13,889 nt of DNA from JBBSUX01 sp038234045 (GCA_038234045.1 JBBSUX010000070.1:1-13889); one strand, 5' to 3'; counted from the stretch's first letter, positions 1 to 8,614 are shown. A program made the numbers and translations. Notes: generated by a model not told the origin, from the letters alone.

Positions 1-101
1 ACTTCTCAAAAGCCAGCTTAAATGTCATCCGCCCACATACGACGCGGCCTTGTACCCACCCTTTATTTCATGCGACCTTTTCTCCTGAACGGCGGTGGTC
101 G

Positions 102-1346
102 ATGCGTGTAGCAGTAGTCGGAGCGGGCGCCGCCGGCGTTCTCACCGCCTGGGAACTTGCGCTCGACGGCCACGAGGTCACGGTGTTCGAGCGCCGGCTG
201 ACCGCTGGCGAAGAAGCAAGTTTTGGCCATGCGGGCCTGCTTGCGCCGGCTTGCGGCGCCTTGGGGCTAGGCCAGTCGGGAGCAGCGACGAGCAATACGG
301 GCGGAAAGCGCACAGGGCTCTGGAAGCGGGCCCTTGGCGATGACACAGCGCGCGGCCTCCACCCAGCAGCTCCGAATGACGACCTGGTCCTCGCACTGGC
401 GCTCTGGAGCCAGGCTCGACTCGCTGGCATCGTCGCTGCGCTGGAGATCGAATGGCAGCACAGCGCTGGAGTGATGGTTCTGCTGCGCGACGGGAAAGAA
501 CGTGATCGACTCGAAGCGGGACGCAAAGCGCTTCAGGATCAAGAAATTCCGGCGGAAAGCCTCGATGCGGATGCGGCGTTCCGACTCGAACCAGGAATCG
601 ATCAGCGGCTGCCGCTGTCCGCTGCTCTGCGGCTTCCGCAGGACTACGCCGGGAACTGCCGGCAACTCCTTCTGCAGGTTCGGGCGGCCGCCGAACGCAA
701 GGGTGTCGTGTTTCGTTTCGGCGATGAGGTAGTGCAGCTCGAAGGAGGCAGCCGGCCCTTCGTAGTCGCTCGTCATCACGGCGGTGCACCCGCTAAGGAC
801 AGGTTCGATACGGTGGTCCTTTGCGGTGGAACCGGTGCCGTCCCTCTGCTGGAAAAGCTGGGCTTGCGCCTTCCGTTTTCGCGCCTTTGGACGCACTCCA
901 TCAGCGCGCCGATCCGTGAACCATCTTTTGCCCCCCAAGCGACGGTGATCGACAGCCGTCACCCGGCCGTGATCACTCGTTTCGGCGATCGCGTGCGGGT
1001 CGCGGGCGCAGGCATCCGCGGGTCAGCGGGGCCGAATGTCCGAGCCGAGGCTTTAAAAACGCTCTACACCGTTCTGGAACAAAGTTTTCCCGGTGCCGCA
1101 CGGCTGTCGGCGGGTGTGCAGGAATGGCAGGGCGAGCGCCTTGCAATGCCGGACGATCTTCCGGTGCTAGGGCCTTCTGGTGTGCCAGGAATCTGGCTGC
1201 ATTTGGCACATGGTGTTCACGGCTGGGCGCTCGCTCCCGGCGCCGCGCGTCTGCTGGCCAACGCCCTTTCCGAGGCGGCGCTACCTGAAGCGCTGGAACG
1301 CTTCGGCATCGGGCGTCTGGAAACAGCTTCCCGCAAGGGCCAGTGA
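102..1346 (+). CDS. DadA-like FAD-dependent oxidoreductase (putative D-amino acid dehydrogenase)
   Basis: A 414-aa flavoprotein of the DAO/DadA family. Family members oxidise D-amino acids or related amines and pass electrons to the respiratory chain; the substrate here cannot be read from sequence. The N-terminus shows a Rossmann dinucleotide-binding motif GAGAAG at residues 7-12 and an acidic residue at the end of beta-2 (E31 in FERR) that normally holds the FAD ribose. The C-terminal stretch with MPDDLPVLGP and then HGVHGWALAPG matches the family's FAD-closing motif. The length is slightly below the usual ~430 aa of DadA. The start was chosen because the Rossmann strand begins at residue 2; no strong Shine-Dalgarno is visible. 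nnr follows 19 bases after the stop, so the two are probably co-transcribed. The family is secure, but true DadA activity is uncertain because the middle of the protein diverges from classical DadA. Confidence 0.85.
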   Translation: MRVAVVGAGAAGVLTAWELALDGHEVTVFERRLTAGEEASFGHAGLLAPACGALGLGQSGAATSNTGGKRTGLWKRALGDDTARGLHPAAPNDDLVLALALWSQARLAGIVAALEIEWQHSAGVMVLLRDGKERDRLEAGRKALQDQEIPAESLDADAAFRLEPGIDQRLPLSAALRLPQDYAGNCRQLLLQVRAAAERKGVVFRFGDEVVQLEGGSRPFVVARHHGGAPAKDRFDTVVLCGGTGAVPLLEKLGLRLPFSRLWTHSISAPIREPSFAPQATVIDSRHPAVITRFGDRVRVAGAGIRGSAGPNVRAEALKTLYTVLEQSFPGAARLSAGVQEWQGERLAMPDDLPVLGPSGVPGIWLHLAHGVHGWALAPGAARLLANALSEAALPEALERFGIGRLETASRKGQ

Positions 1347-1365
1347 TTGCGCCGCTGCGTTGACC

Positions 1366-2997
1366 ATGACGACCTCCAGACACATTGCCCAGCCAATACG
1401 GATTTCGCCGGGAATCGGATACCCGCTGCATGAGGCGGCTGCGACCCGGGCGATCGAACATGCCCTTGCTGAACGACTCGCACCCCATGTGCTCATGCAG
1501 CGTGCCGGGAGAGCGGTAGCTCGCCTGGCGATGGCACTGGCGCCACATGCGCGCCAAATCTGGATTGCTTGCGGTCCGGGCAACAATGGTGGTGACGGTC
1601 TGGAGGCAGCGGCGTTCCTCTGCAGTCGCGGCATTGAGGTGTCGGTGACCCTGTTCGGCCCAGCCCATTCCGTCCGTTCAGCCGACGCTTTGGCCGCGCT
1701 TGAAAGCGCCCGGATGGCAAGCGTCAGGTTCGTGATGGCGGCGCCGGCGGATCTCGCGCCCCATGATTTGTGTATCGACGCGGTGTTGGGCATCGGCCAG
1801 CGCAAGCGGGGAGGGTCTGACGGCGCGCGGCCTCCAGCGGACTGGCTGATTACTGCGATGCGTGCGCTCGCAGGGTCTGCTGCCCCGGTACTCGCTGTCG
1901 ATGTCCCGACCGGGCTCGACGCAGATACAGGCGTCAGCGATAAGCAATTGATAGCTGCTTGCGCTAGTCCAGAAATCGTTTCAGCCACTTTTCATTGTGA
2001 ATTTACCTTGAGCCTGCTGACACTCAAACCCGGCCTGTTCACGGCTCAGGGGCGCGACGTTGCGGGCACGGTATGGTTCGATGACCTGCGTGCGTCTGAA
2101 GATCCGCCACTCCCAGCTTCCCCCCACGAACGCTCACGTCGTGGCGCCACATCGACCTCGGGAGAAGACCAAACATCGCCCGTCGCGTACCTGAACCCGG
2201 CTGCGCCTCGACGCTCGCGCCCCGCGGCTTCGCACAAGGGCATGTTCGGTGATGTCGCTGTCGTCGGCGGCGAGGGCATCGGCCGCCGGGGTATGGGCAT
2301 GAGCGGCGCGGCGGTGATGGCAGCAACAGCGGCGGCTTCGAGCGGAGCCGGGCGCGTACTGCTGGCACTGCTCGACAACGACATCGCAGGAAACGCCGTT
2401 GCGCCGCCGCCGGAGATCATGCTTCGGCACTTCGATGTGCTCGACCTGAGCCAGATGACCGTTGTCTGCGGCTGTGGCGGCGGCGAAGCGGTGGAGCGGG
2501 TCCTTCCGCTGGTACTGGAGCAGGCAAGCGCGCTGGTACTCGATGCGGATGCGCTCAACGCCATCGCCCGCAGCCCTGATCTGCAACAGCTGCTGACCGC
2601 GCGCCATCAGCGCGGAAGCGCGACCATCCTGACGCCTCACCCGCTGGAAGCGGCTCGGCTGTTGGGTCACAAAGATGCGCACCAAGTGCAGGCAGACCGC
2701 CTGTCGGCCGTGAATGCACTGGTGGAGCGCTATGCCGCAGTGGTGGTGCTAAAGGGATCGGGCAGCATGATTGGCGCGCCGGGCTGCTTGCCCTTCATCA
2801 ACCCGACCGGCAATGGTCGACTCGCGACCGCAGGAACGGGCGACGTACTCGCCGGGATGACCGGCGCCGCGCTGGCCGCACAGCCCGACAACCCGTTTGC
2901 CGCTGCCGCATCAGCGGTTTACCGTCACGGCGCATGCGCCGATCGATGGCCAGCCGACGAACCGCTGACCGCCGGAGAATTCGCCCGGCGTGTGTGA
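1366..2997 (+). CDS. nnr: Bifunctional NAD(P)H-hydrate epimerase / ADP-dependent NAD(P)H-hydrate dehydratase
   Basis: Repairs hydrated NADH and NADPH. The N-terminal YjeF_N domain epimerises S- and R-NAD(P)HX, and the C-terminal carbohydrate-kinase-like domain dehydrates the S form using ADP. The epimerase half shows NNGGDG at residues 73-78 and the conserved VDVPTGLDADTG near 176-189, followed by LKPGL. A Ser/Arg/Pro-rich linker (about 240-286) leads to the dehydratase half, with SHKG at 289-292, LDADALNA, LTPHPLEAARLLG, VLKGSG and the GTGD nucleotide motif at 490-493. The start at 1366 gives 543 aa, near the family's ~500. The frame is open upstream to 1180, but that stretch lies inside the preceding gene and has no family similarity. 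There is no clear Shine-Dalgarno, so translation may be coupled to the oxidoreductase 19 bases upstream. The gene ends 10 bases from a convergent gene. Confidence 0.93.
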   Translation: MTTSRHIAQPIRISPGIGYPLHEAAATRAIEHALAERLAPHVLMQRAGRAVARLAMALAPHARQIWIACGPGNNGGDGLEAAAFLCSRGIEVSVTLFGPAHSVRSADALAALESARMASVRFVMAAPADLAPHDLCIDAVLGIGQRKRGGSDGARPPADWLITAMRALAGSAAPVLAVDVPTGLDADTGVSDKQLIAACASPEIVSATFHCEFTLSLLTLKPGLFTAQGRDVAGTVWFDDLRASEDPPLPASPHERSRRGATSTSGEDQTSPVAYLNPAAPRRSRPAASHKGMFGDVAVVGGEGIGRRGMGMSGAAVMAATAAASSGAGRVLLALLDNDIAGNAVAPPPEIMLRHFDVLDLSQMTVVCGCGGGEAVERVLPLVLEQASALVLDADALNAIARSPDLQQLLTARHQRGSATILTPHPLEAARLLGHKDAHQVQADRLSAVNALVERYAAVVVLKGSGSMIGAPGCLPFINPTGNGRLATAGTGDVLAGMTGAALAAQPDNPFAAAASAVYRHGACADRWPADEPLTAGEFARRV

Positions 2998-3007
2998 TGA
3001 CGGCTGC

Positions 3008-3826
3008 TTAGCCCCGTCCGGCAAACGGCATCTTGGTGGCCATCACCGTGTGGAACATGACGTTGACCTCCAGAGGCAGATTGGCCATGTAGAGCACCGA
3101 CTGGCCGACGGTTTCCACATCCATCATCGCCTCGGCTGCGATTTCGCCATTGGCCTGGAGCACGCCGGTCTTCATGCGAGCCGCAATCTCCGTCATGGCG
3201 TTGCCGACATCGATCTGTCCGACAGCGATATCGAGGCGACGGCCATCGAGCGATGCGGTTTTCGTAAGCCCTGAAACCGCGTGCTTGGTGGATGTGTAGG
3301 CGATCGAATGCGGTCGCGGCGTGGTCGCCGAAATAGAGCCGTTGTTGATGATCCGGCCGCCGCGCGGGCTCTGGTGGCCCATCACGCGAAACGCCTGGCG
3401 CAGGCACAGGAACATGCCCGTGAGGTTAATGTCCACCACCGCCTGCCAGGTGGCAAGGTCAAGCTCTTCCAGCGGAACAGCCGGCGCACCGCGGCCCGCG
3501 TTGTTGAAGAGCAGGTCGACGCGTCCGAAGCGGGCAACTGCAGCATCGAACAGCGCGACAACCTGATCTTCCCGCGTGACGTCGCTCGGCGCTGCAAGTA
3601 CCCGGCTTGCATCCGGCGCGAGCGCGGCAACCTCTGCCAGCGCCTCGGCGCGGCGGCCTGCCAGCACCACGCTCCAGCCATCGTTTAACAGCGCCAGCGC
3701 CGCGGCCTGTCCGATGCCGCTGCCCGCGCCCGTGACGATTGCCACGCCACACGGCGGCGGCGCAGGAGGCACTTGGCGATCTGCGGTGGGGTTCATTTTC
3801 TCAGTCGTCATGCGTTGCTCGCTCAT
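3008..3826 (-). CDS. Short-chain dehydrogenase/reductase (SDR) family oxidoreductase
   Basis: A 272-aa classical SDR. It has the cofactor motif TGAGSGIG at 32-39, NNAG at 108-111, N134, a catalytic serine in NGSIS (164-166), and Y177 and K181 in the YxxxK motif, so the active site looks complete. The basic GRR after beta-2 (57-59) suggests a preference for NADP(H), which is inference. In place of the usual PG motif after the active site it has IDVGNA (205-210), marking a distinct subfamily; the substrate is unknown. About 26 proline- and polar-rich residues precede the Rossmann strand, so a later start at residue 6 or 11 is possible. No convincing Shine-Dalgarno marks any of the three. It lies 38 bases downstream of rnr on the same strand and is probably read through from it. 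It converges with nnr. Confidence 0.87.
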   Translation of the reverse strand: MSEQRMTTEKMNPTADRQVPPAPPPCGVAIVTGAGSGIGQAAALALLNDGWSVVLAGRRAEALAEVAALAPDASRVLAAPSDVTREDQVVALFDAAVARFGRVDLLFNNAGRGAPAVPLEELDLATWQAVVDINLTGMFLCLRQAFRVMGHQSPRGGRIINNGSISATTPRPHSIAYTSTKHAVSGLTKTASLDGRRLDIAVGQIDVGNAMTEIAARMKTGVLQANGEIAAEAMMDVETVGQSVLYMANLPLEVNVMFHTVMATKMPFAGRG

Positions 3827-3864
3827 TCGTCAAAAAGGAAAAGCAGAGGACGGTGCAGGCAACG

Positions 3865-6114
3865 TCAACGTCGCGATCGGCGCGCTTTGCCGGCCGGTAC
3901 GCTGTCCTTCTTGGGCGCGCGCGCCGCCGCTGGCTTGTTGGCTGTCGCCGAATCGCCACCGCGCCGGCGTTTGCTGCTGCGCGGACCGTCGGTCGCATCG
4001 CCGGCAGCGCCCTCGCGCGGCACGCCCTTGTCGCGCATCGCGCGGCTGACCAGATCTTCGCCTTCGCGCACCAGTCTGAAGTCGATCTTGCGGCCATCGA
4101 GGTCGACGCGACTGACCTGGATGCGCAATCGCGAGCCCACCGCGTAGCGCAGTCCGGATCGTTCGCCCCGCAGCTCCTGGCGCGCCTCGTCGAAGCGGAA
4201 GTAGTCCCCGCCCAGCTCGGTGATATGGACAAGACCTTCGACATACATGGCATCGAGGGTGACAAAGATGCCGAATGCGGTGACCGCCGTCACCACGCCC
4301 GCGTACTCCTCGCCCAGATGCTCACGCATGTACTTGCACTTGAGCCATGCCTCGACATCGCGACTGGCTTCGTCGGCACGGCGCTCGTTGGCGCTGCAGT
4401 GCAGCCCTGCGGCTTCCCATGCCTGCATCTCCACCGGCGAAGCGACCACCTTCGCTGGCTCCAGGCGACGCTCCGGAGGTTTCACGCGCTGGGCGAGCCG
4501 CTTGGAGAGCTTCGCATGTGCCTCGCCCGGCGTCGGCAACGATGGCAATTTGTAGCGGGAACCAGCAAGGATCGATTTGATGACCCGGTGCACCAGCAAA
4601 TCGGGGTAGCGCCGGATCGGGCTGGTGAAGTGCGTGTAGGCGTCGTAGGCCAATCCGAAGTGGCCGGCATTGGCAGGCGTGTAGATCGCTTGCTGCATGG
4701 ACCGCAGTAGCATGGTGCTGATCTGCTGCGCATCGGGCCGATCCTTTGTCGCTTGGGCAATCGCCTGGAACTCTGCGGGCTTTGGATCGTCGCTGATCGA
4801 CAGGCCGACGGCGAGCGCCTTCAGGTAGCCGCGCAGGATTTCCTTTTTCTCGAGGGTCGGGCCTTCGTGCACACGGTACAGGCCCGGATGCCCGCTCTGG
4901 GAGATGAAATCGGCGCTGCACACGTTGGCCGCGAGCATTGCCTCTTCGATCAGCCGGTGCGCGTCGCTGCGCGTGCGCGGGATGATTTTCTCGATACGGC
5001 CGTTGTCATCGCAGACGATCTGGGTCTCGGTGGTTTCAAAATCGACCGCGCCGCGCACCGCGCGCGCTGCGAGCAGCGCCCGGTAGACATCATGCAAATT
5101 CAGCAGATCGGTGACGCGGTCTTTGCGCTTCGCGGCCTCCGGTCCCCGGGTGTTCGACAAGATCGCTGCCACCTCGTTGTAGGTGAAGCGGGCATGGCTG
5201 AACATCACTGCGGGATAGAACTGATAGGCATGCACGTCACCCTTGGCAGTCACAAGCATGTCGCAGACCATGCACAGGCGCTCTACGTCCGGGTTGAGTG
5301 AGCACAGGCCGTTAGAGAGCTTCTCCGGCAGCATCGGGATCACACGGCGCGGAAAGTACACACTGGTGGCGCGGTCGTAAGCGTCGATGTCGATGGCATT
5401 GCCGGTCTGCACGTAGTGACTCACATCGGCGATGGCCACCAGAAGCCGCCAGCCCTTGGCTCGGCCGACACGGGCCGGCTCGCAATACACAGCATCGTCG
5501 AAATCGCGCGCGTCCTCGCCGTCGATCGTGACAAGAGGCACATCGCGCAGATCGACACGTTTACGCCGGTCCTGCGGACGGACCTTGTCCGGCAGTGCTT
5601 TGGCGGCCGCGAGACCCTCGTCCGAGAAGATGTGCGGGACGCTGTACTTGCGCACGGCGATCTCAATCTCCATTCCCGGATCATCAACCTCACCCAGCAC
5701 CTCGGTCACACGACCGACGGGCTGGCCGTAGAGTGCCGGAGGTTCGGTCAGTGCGACAACCACCACCTGGCCGGGCGTGGCCTCGCCGATCATGGTCTTG
5801 GGAATCAGGATGTCCTGACCGTAGCGCTTGTCTTCCGGCGCAACCAGCCAGATCCCACTTTCCTGCAGCAATCTGCCGATGACCGGCTGCGCAGGACGTT
5901 CTACGATTTCAACGACTTTGCCCTCTGGCCGTCCCTTGCGATCCTGCCGGACGATGCGCGCCTTGACCTTGTCCTTGTGAAGCACCGCGCGCATTTCGTT
6001 CGGCGGCAGGAACACATCGGACTCGCCGTCGTCGCGCAGCAGAAAGCCGTGCCCGTCGCGATGTCCGGAGACAGTTGCGGTGAATTCTTCAAGAAGATTG
6101 TTGGAGTTGCCCAT
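3865..6114 (-). CDS. rnr: Ribonuclease R, lacking the N-terminal helix-turn-helix region
   Basis: A processive 3'-5' exoribonuclease that degrades structured RNA and takes part in rRNA, tRNA and tmRNA quality control in the cytoplasm. The 749-aa product has a cold-shock/OB region (about 10-140) and the RNB catalytic domain with TIDGEDARDFDD at 196-207. D198, D204, D206 and D207 correspond to the four metal-binding aspartates of E. coli RNase R. SPIRRYPDLLVHR and ANERRADEASRD follow, then an S1 domain (about 600-685) and a Lys/Arg-rich 60-residue tail. Compared with E. coli, about 74 N-terminal residues, the helix-turn-helix region, are absent. The start at 6114 was chosen because the in-frame extension to 6177 would run through the tRNA-Leu gene and an in-frame stop lies at 6190-6192. 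No Shine-Dalgarno or clear promoter is visible upstream. The SDR gene follows 38 bases downstream. Confidence 0.96.
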   Translation of the reverse strand: MGNSNNLLEEFTATVSGHRDGHGFLLRDDGESDVFLPPNEMRAVLHKDKVKARIVRQDRKGRPEGKVVEIVERPAQPVIGRLLQESGIWLVAPEDKRYGQDILIPKTMIGEATPGQVVVVALTEPPALYGQPVGRVTEVLGEVDDPGMEIEIAVRKYSVPHIFSDEGLAAAKALPDKVRPQDRRKRVDLRDVPLVTIDGEDARDFDDAVYCEPARVGRAKGWRLLVAIADVSHYVQTGNAIDIDAYDRATSVYFPRRVIPMLPEKLSNGLCSLNPDVERLCMVCDMLVTAKGDVHAYQFYPAVMFSHARFTYNEVAAILSNTRGPEAAKRKDRVTDLLNLHDVYRALLAARAVRGAVDFETTETQIVCDDNGRIEKIIPRTRSDAHRLIEEAMLAANVCSADFISQSGHPGLYRVHEGPTLEKKEILRGYLKALAVGLSISDDPKPAEFQAIAQATKDRPDAQQISTMLLRSMQQAIYTPANAGHFGLAYDAYTHFTSPIRRYPDLLVHRVIKSILAGSRYKLPSLPTPGEAHAKLSKRLAQRVKPPERRLEPAKVVASPVEMQAWEAAGLHCSANERRADEASRDVEAWLKCKYMREHLGEEYAGVVTAVTAFGIFVTLDAMYVEGLVHITELGGDYFRFDEARQELRGERSGLRYAVGSRLRIQVSRVDLDGRKIDFRLVREGEDLVSRAMRDKGVPREGAAGDATDGPRSSKRRRGGDSATANKPAAARAPKKDSVPAGKARRSRR

Positions 6115-6131
6115 ATTTTTCTGGATATAAT
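6101..6131 (+). promoter_or_regulatory. Probable promoter of tRNA-Leu
   Basis: A consensus -10 box TATAAT lies at 6126-6131. A partial -35 (TTGGAG, 6101-6106) precedes it with a long 19-base spacer. A start near 6138 would give a leader of about 12 bases before the tRNA. The element overlaps the first codons of the divergent rnr gene. The -10 is strong; the -35 is only fair. Confidence 0.6.
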
Positions 6132-6149
6132 TTATGTCTTTCCTGAGAT

Positions 6150-6234
<85 letters not shown>

Positions 6235-6272
6235 AGGTCGGCACGCATCGATTGTGAATGACGGCCGATGCA

Positions 6273-6296
6273 GCGTGAGGAAATCACGCAATTTTT
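6273..6296 (+). terminator. Intrinsic terminator of tRNA-Leu (first of two)
   Basis: A perfect 6-bp stem GCGTGA/TCACGC with loop GGAAA, followed by AATTTTT on the plus strand. It sits 38 bases after the tRNA end. Confidence 0.7.
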
Positions 6297-6309
6297 GATA
6301 TTGATGATG

Positions 6310-6341
6310 AAAAGCCACCGGAATTTTCCCGTGGCTTTTTT
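6310..6341. terminator. Strong hairpin, bidirectional terminator between tRNA-Leu and rimO
   Basis: The 9-bp outer stem AAAAGCCAC/GTGGCTTTT continues, after a C-C mismatch, into GGAA/TTCC with a 2-base tip. On the plus strand it ends in six Ts and backs up the terminator at 6273-6296. On the minus strand it ends in TTTT, 113 bases past the rimO stop, so it can also end the rimO transcript. Confidence 0.8.
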
Positions 6342-6453
6342 CTTGGCCGCGCGCTGTTTCGCCAAGCACTTCCACGGTCACAGCAACGGGCAATATCCCG
6401 TCGCGACTACCTCGTACCGGATGCAATCTCGCGTAGCGCAATGCAGAGGGTTC

Positions 6454-7860
6454 CTAGATAGCTTGCGCAATGAGATCGTGACCTTCCGCTGCGACGATGC
6501 GGGCGCGCGTGAACTCACCCACCTTGAGCGTCTTGCTGATCTTGTCGGGCGGCAACAAGCGGACGATGCCGTCGATCTCCGGCGCATCCGCGTAAGTACG
6601 TCCGGTGCCGCCCTTGCGACCTAAGGCCGGCGCCGAATCAACCAGAACCTGCATGCTTGCACCCACGCGGCGCTTGAGCTTGTTGATCGAGACAGATTCC
6701 GCCACCGCCATGAACCGGGCACGTCGCTCTTCGCGCACTTCCAGGGGGAGCATGCCGTCGATCTGATTGGCAGCCGCACCGTTGACGGGGCTGTAGGCAA
6801 AACAGCCAGCGCGATCGATTTGCGCCTCCTCAAGAAAATCGAGCAAATGCTGGAATTCTTCTTCCGTTTCCCCGGGAAAGCCTGCAATAAAGGTGCTGCG
6901 GATGACAATCTCGGGGCACGCCTCTCGCCATTTGGCGATCCGCTCCAGATTCCGCTCTCCGCTGGCGGGTCGTTTCATGCGCCGCAATACATCCGGATGG
7001 CTGTGTTGAAAAGGCACATCAAGGTACGGGAGCGCAAGCCCCTGTGCCATCAGCGGAATCACCGCATCCACGCTGGGATACGGATACACGTAGTGCAAAC
7101 GCACCCAGGCACCGTACGGCGCCGCCATCTCCCCAAGCGCCTGCACCAGTTCGAGCATCCGGGTCTTGGTTGGCTTTCCATCGAAAAAACCAGTCCGGTA
7201 TTTAACGTCGACGCCATAAGCTGACGTGTCCTGACTGATAACGAGCAGCTCTTTGACGCCTCCTTCGAACAGGGCGCGCGCCTCGGAAAGCACGTCCCCG
7301 ATGGGCCGCGAAACAAGGTCGCCCCGCATCGAAGGAATGATGCAGAAAGTACAGCGATGATTGCAGCCTTCGCTGATCTTCAGATAGGCATAGTGCCGTG
7401 GCGTCAGCTTCAGCCCAGCCACGCCGAATGCACCGGGGACCAGATCGATGAATGGATCATGGGGTTTGGGCAAGTTCATATGAACTGCGTCCATGACCTC
7501 CTGCGTCGCATGCGGCCCCGTAACCGCCAGCACGCTCGGATGCAGTTTGCGGACGAGGTTTTCGCCATCTTCAGCCGCGCGCGCGCCAAGACAACCGGTG
7601 ACAATCACCTTGCCGTTTTCAGCCAGCGCTTCACCAATGGTGTCGAGGCTTTCGCGAACCGCATCGTCGATAAACCCGCAGGTATTGACGATGACGAGAT
7701 CGGCGCCTTCAAACGTTTTTGAAGTGCTGTAGCCCTCTGCGCTCAATTGCGTGAGGATCAGCTCCGAATCGGTGAGGGCCTTGGGGCAGCCCAGGCTTAC
7801 GAAGCCCACGCGGGGGGCAGAAGCAATCACCGATGTCGGCGTCGCGAGAGTTTCATTCAT
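6454..7860 (-). CDS. rimO: Ribosomal protein S12 (uS12) methylthiotransferase RimO
   Basis: A radical-SAM enzyme that adds a methylthio group to the conserved aspartate of ribosomal protein S12 (D88 in E. coli numbering). At 468 aa it is near the usual ~440-460. The UPF0004 domain opens with VGFVSLGCPKALTDSE and carries the three ligands of the second Fe-S cluster at C25, C61 and C90. The radical-SAM CxxxCxxC motif is C166, C170 and C173 in EGCNHRCTFC. PYLDVPFQHSHPDVLRRMKR is characteristic of RimO. A TRAM domain occupies roughly residues 400-468. The frame is open upstream to 8010, but that part overlaps phaR and lacks similarity, so ATG 7860 was chosen. Its Shine-Dalgarno is weak. It lies 49 bases downstream of phaR on the same strand and is probably in its operon; the terminator at 6310-6341 follows. 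Confidence 0.97.
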   Translation of the reverse strand: MNETLATPTSVIASAPRVGFVSLGCPKALTDSELILTQLSAEGYSTSKTFEGADLVIVNTCGFIDDAVRESLDTIGEALAENGKVIVTGCLGARAAEDGENLVRKLHPSVLAVTGPHATQEVMDAVHMNLPKPHDPFIDLVPGAFGVAGLKLTPRHYAYLKISEGCNHRCTFCIIPSMRGDLVSRPIGDVLSEARALFEGGVKELLVISQDTSAYGVDVKYRTGFFDGKPTKTRMLELVQALGEMAAPYGAWVRLHYVYPYPSVDAVIPLMAQGLALPYLDVPFQHSHPDVLRRMKRPASGERNLERIAKWREACPEIVIRSTFIAGFPGETEEEFQHLLDFLEEAQIDRAGCFAYSPVNGAAANQIDGMLPLEVREERRARFMAVAESVSINKLKRRVGASMQVLVDSAPALGRKGGTGRTYADAPEIDGIVRLLPPDKISKTLKVGEFTRARIVAAEGHDLIAQAI

Positions 7861-7909
7861 GCTGTAGTGGGGAAACGGAATTCCGCCAACCGGATAAAGG
7901 AATGTCCGG

Positions 7910-8452
7910 TCAACGTTTGAGCCCGAATGCATCGAGCATTTGCTCGGTTTGCTTTTGCATCTGCTCCTGCATCTGCACGAGCGCGGATTTCGACTGCTCG
8001 ACGTAACCACCCATCATTGCCTGCACAAGTGGCGGTTGCCGACTCATGAACTGAGTCCAGGTTTCAGGAGTGAAACTGCGCGACTGTTCAGCGAATCGCG
8101 ACTGCAAATCAGTGAATGCTTGAACGTTGTTTTCGAGGTAGGTGCCCATGAAACCTTGCATCGCATGGCCATAGAACCGGATGATGTTTGCAAGCGCTGC
8201 CTCGCTCAACATCGGAGTCCCTGCAGCCTCCTCTTCCAGAATAATCTGTAGAAGAATGCTTCGCGTGAGATCTTCACCCGTCTTCGCATCGCGAACTACA
8301 AACTCCTCGCTCTCCAGCACCAGACGCTTGACTTCTGCCAAGGTGATGTAGGTGGAAGTGCGGCTGTCATAAAGACGGCGATTCGGATATTTTTTGATTA
8401 ACCGCGCCGCTTCTTTCGAGGGAGCCGACGGAGCATGGACATCAACTGGCAC
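7910..8452 (-). CDS. phaR: Polyhydroxyalkanoate synthesis repressor PhaR
   Basis: A 180-aa regulator that in studied Proteobacteria binds DNA at phasin and its own promoters, and also binds PHB granules, so that phasin is made only when polymer is present. The PHB accumulation DNA-binding domain fills residues ~16-76, with the hallmark LIKKYPNRRLYD near 18-29 and LTRSILLQIILEEE. A PHB_acc segment containing IIRFYGHAMQG follows. The C-terminus is a Gln/Met-rich, probably coiled-coil, segment (about 148-172) of the kind used for oligomerisation. The start is GTG at 8452, supported by a strong GAGGAGA Shine-Dalgarno six bases upstream; no ATG lies nearby in frame. rimO follows in the same direction. 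The PHB synthase, thiolase and reductase genes that often flank phaR are not in this window. Confidence 0.96.
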   Translation of the reverse strand: MPVDVHAPSAPSKEAARLIKKYPNRRLYDSRTSTYITLAEVKRLVLESEEFVVRDAKTGEDLTRSILLQIILEEEAAGTPMLSEAALANIIRFYGHAMQGFMGTYLENNVQAFTDLQSRFAEQSRSFTPETWTQFMSRQPPLVQAMMGGYVEQSKSALVQMQEQMQKQTEQMLDAFGLKR

Positions 8453-8458
8453 GGCAAT

Positions 8459-8465
8459 TCTCCTC
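8459..8465 (-). promoter_or_regulatory. phaR: Ribosome binding site fixing the GTG start of phaR
   Basis: GAGGAGA on the minus strand, with a 6-base spacer to GTG at 8450-8452. This near-consensus site decides the start. Confidence 0.8.
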
Positions 8466-8557
8466 GACCGCCTGACGGCCCATCCTGGATCGCAAAGAAG
8501 CCATTCTAGGCGTGCATGGCCACCGCACAGGTCGCGAAAACCCTGCGTGGCGTGGTC

Positions 8558-8614
8558 AAAAAACGAACTGAAGCGTCAAAGTTCCGCCTCGCAGAGGCTG
8601 CGGGAACTTGACGC
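8558..8614 (-). terminator. Long imperfect hairpin with T tract, downstream of the 55-codon ORF
   Basis: The arms GCGTCAA (8573-8579) and TTGACGC (8608-8614) pair perfectly. The stem continues with GTTCC/GGAAC after a one-base bulge and CCTC/GAGG around a GCA tip with a CTG bulge. Reading the minus strand, six Ts (8558-8563 complement) follow 9 bases after the stem. It lies 22 bases past the stop at 8637. The delayed T tract makes it a moderate terminator candidate; a structured RNA element upstream of phaR is the alternative. Confidence 0.5.

Noticed and set aside
1..101. Possible upstream gene or promoter at the left edge
   Set aside because: No frame with coding character ends or begins here and no well-spaced -35/-10 pair could be identified.
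1180..1365. 62-codon N-terminal extension of Nnr
   Set aside because: It overlaps the 3' end of the oxidoreductase in a different frame and adds no known Nnr sequence; ATG 1366 fits family length.
3739..4710. Long plus-strand open frame (323 codons) opposite rnr
   Set aside because: Antisense to the strongly conserved S1 and catalytic regions of rnr; the translation is low-complexity Arg/Ala/His-rich with no recognisable domain. Long open frames like this are expected in GC-rich DNA.
7861..8010. 50-codon N-terminal extension of RimO
   Set aside because: It lies within phaR in another frame and is Ser/Arg/Cys-rich without family similarity; ATG 7860 begins just before the conserved domain.
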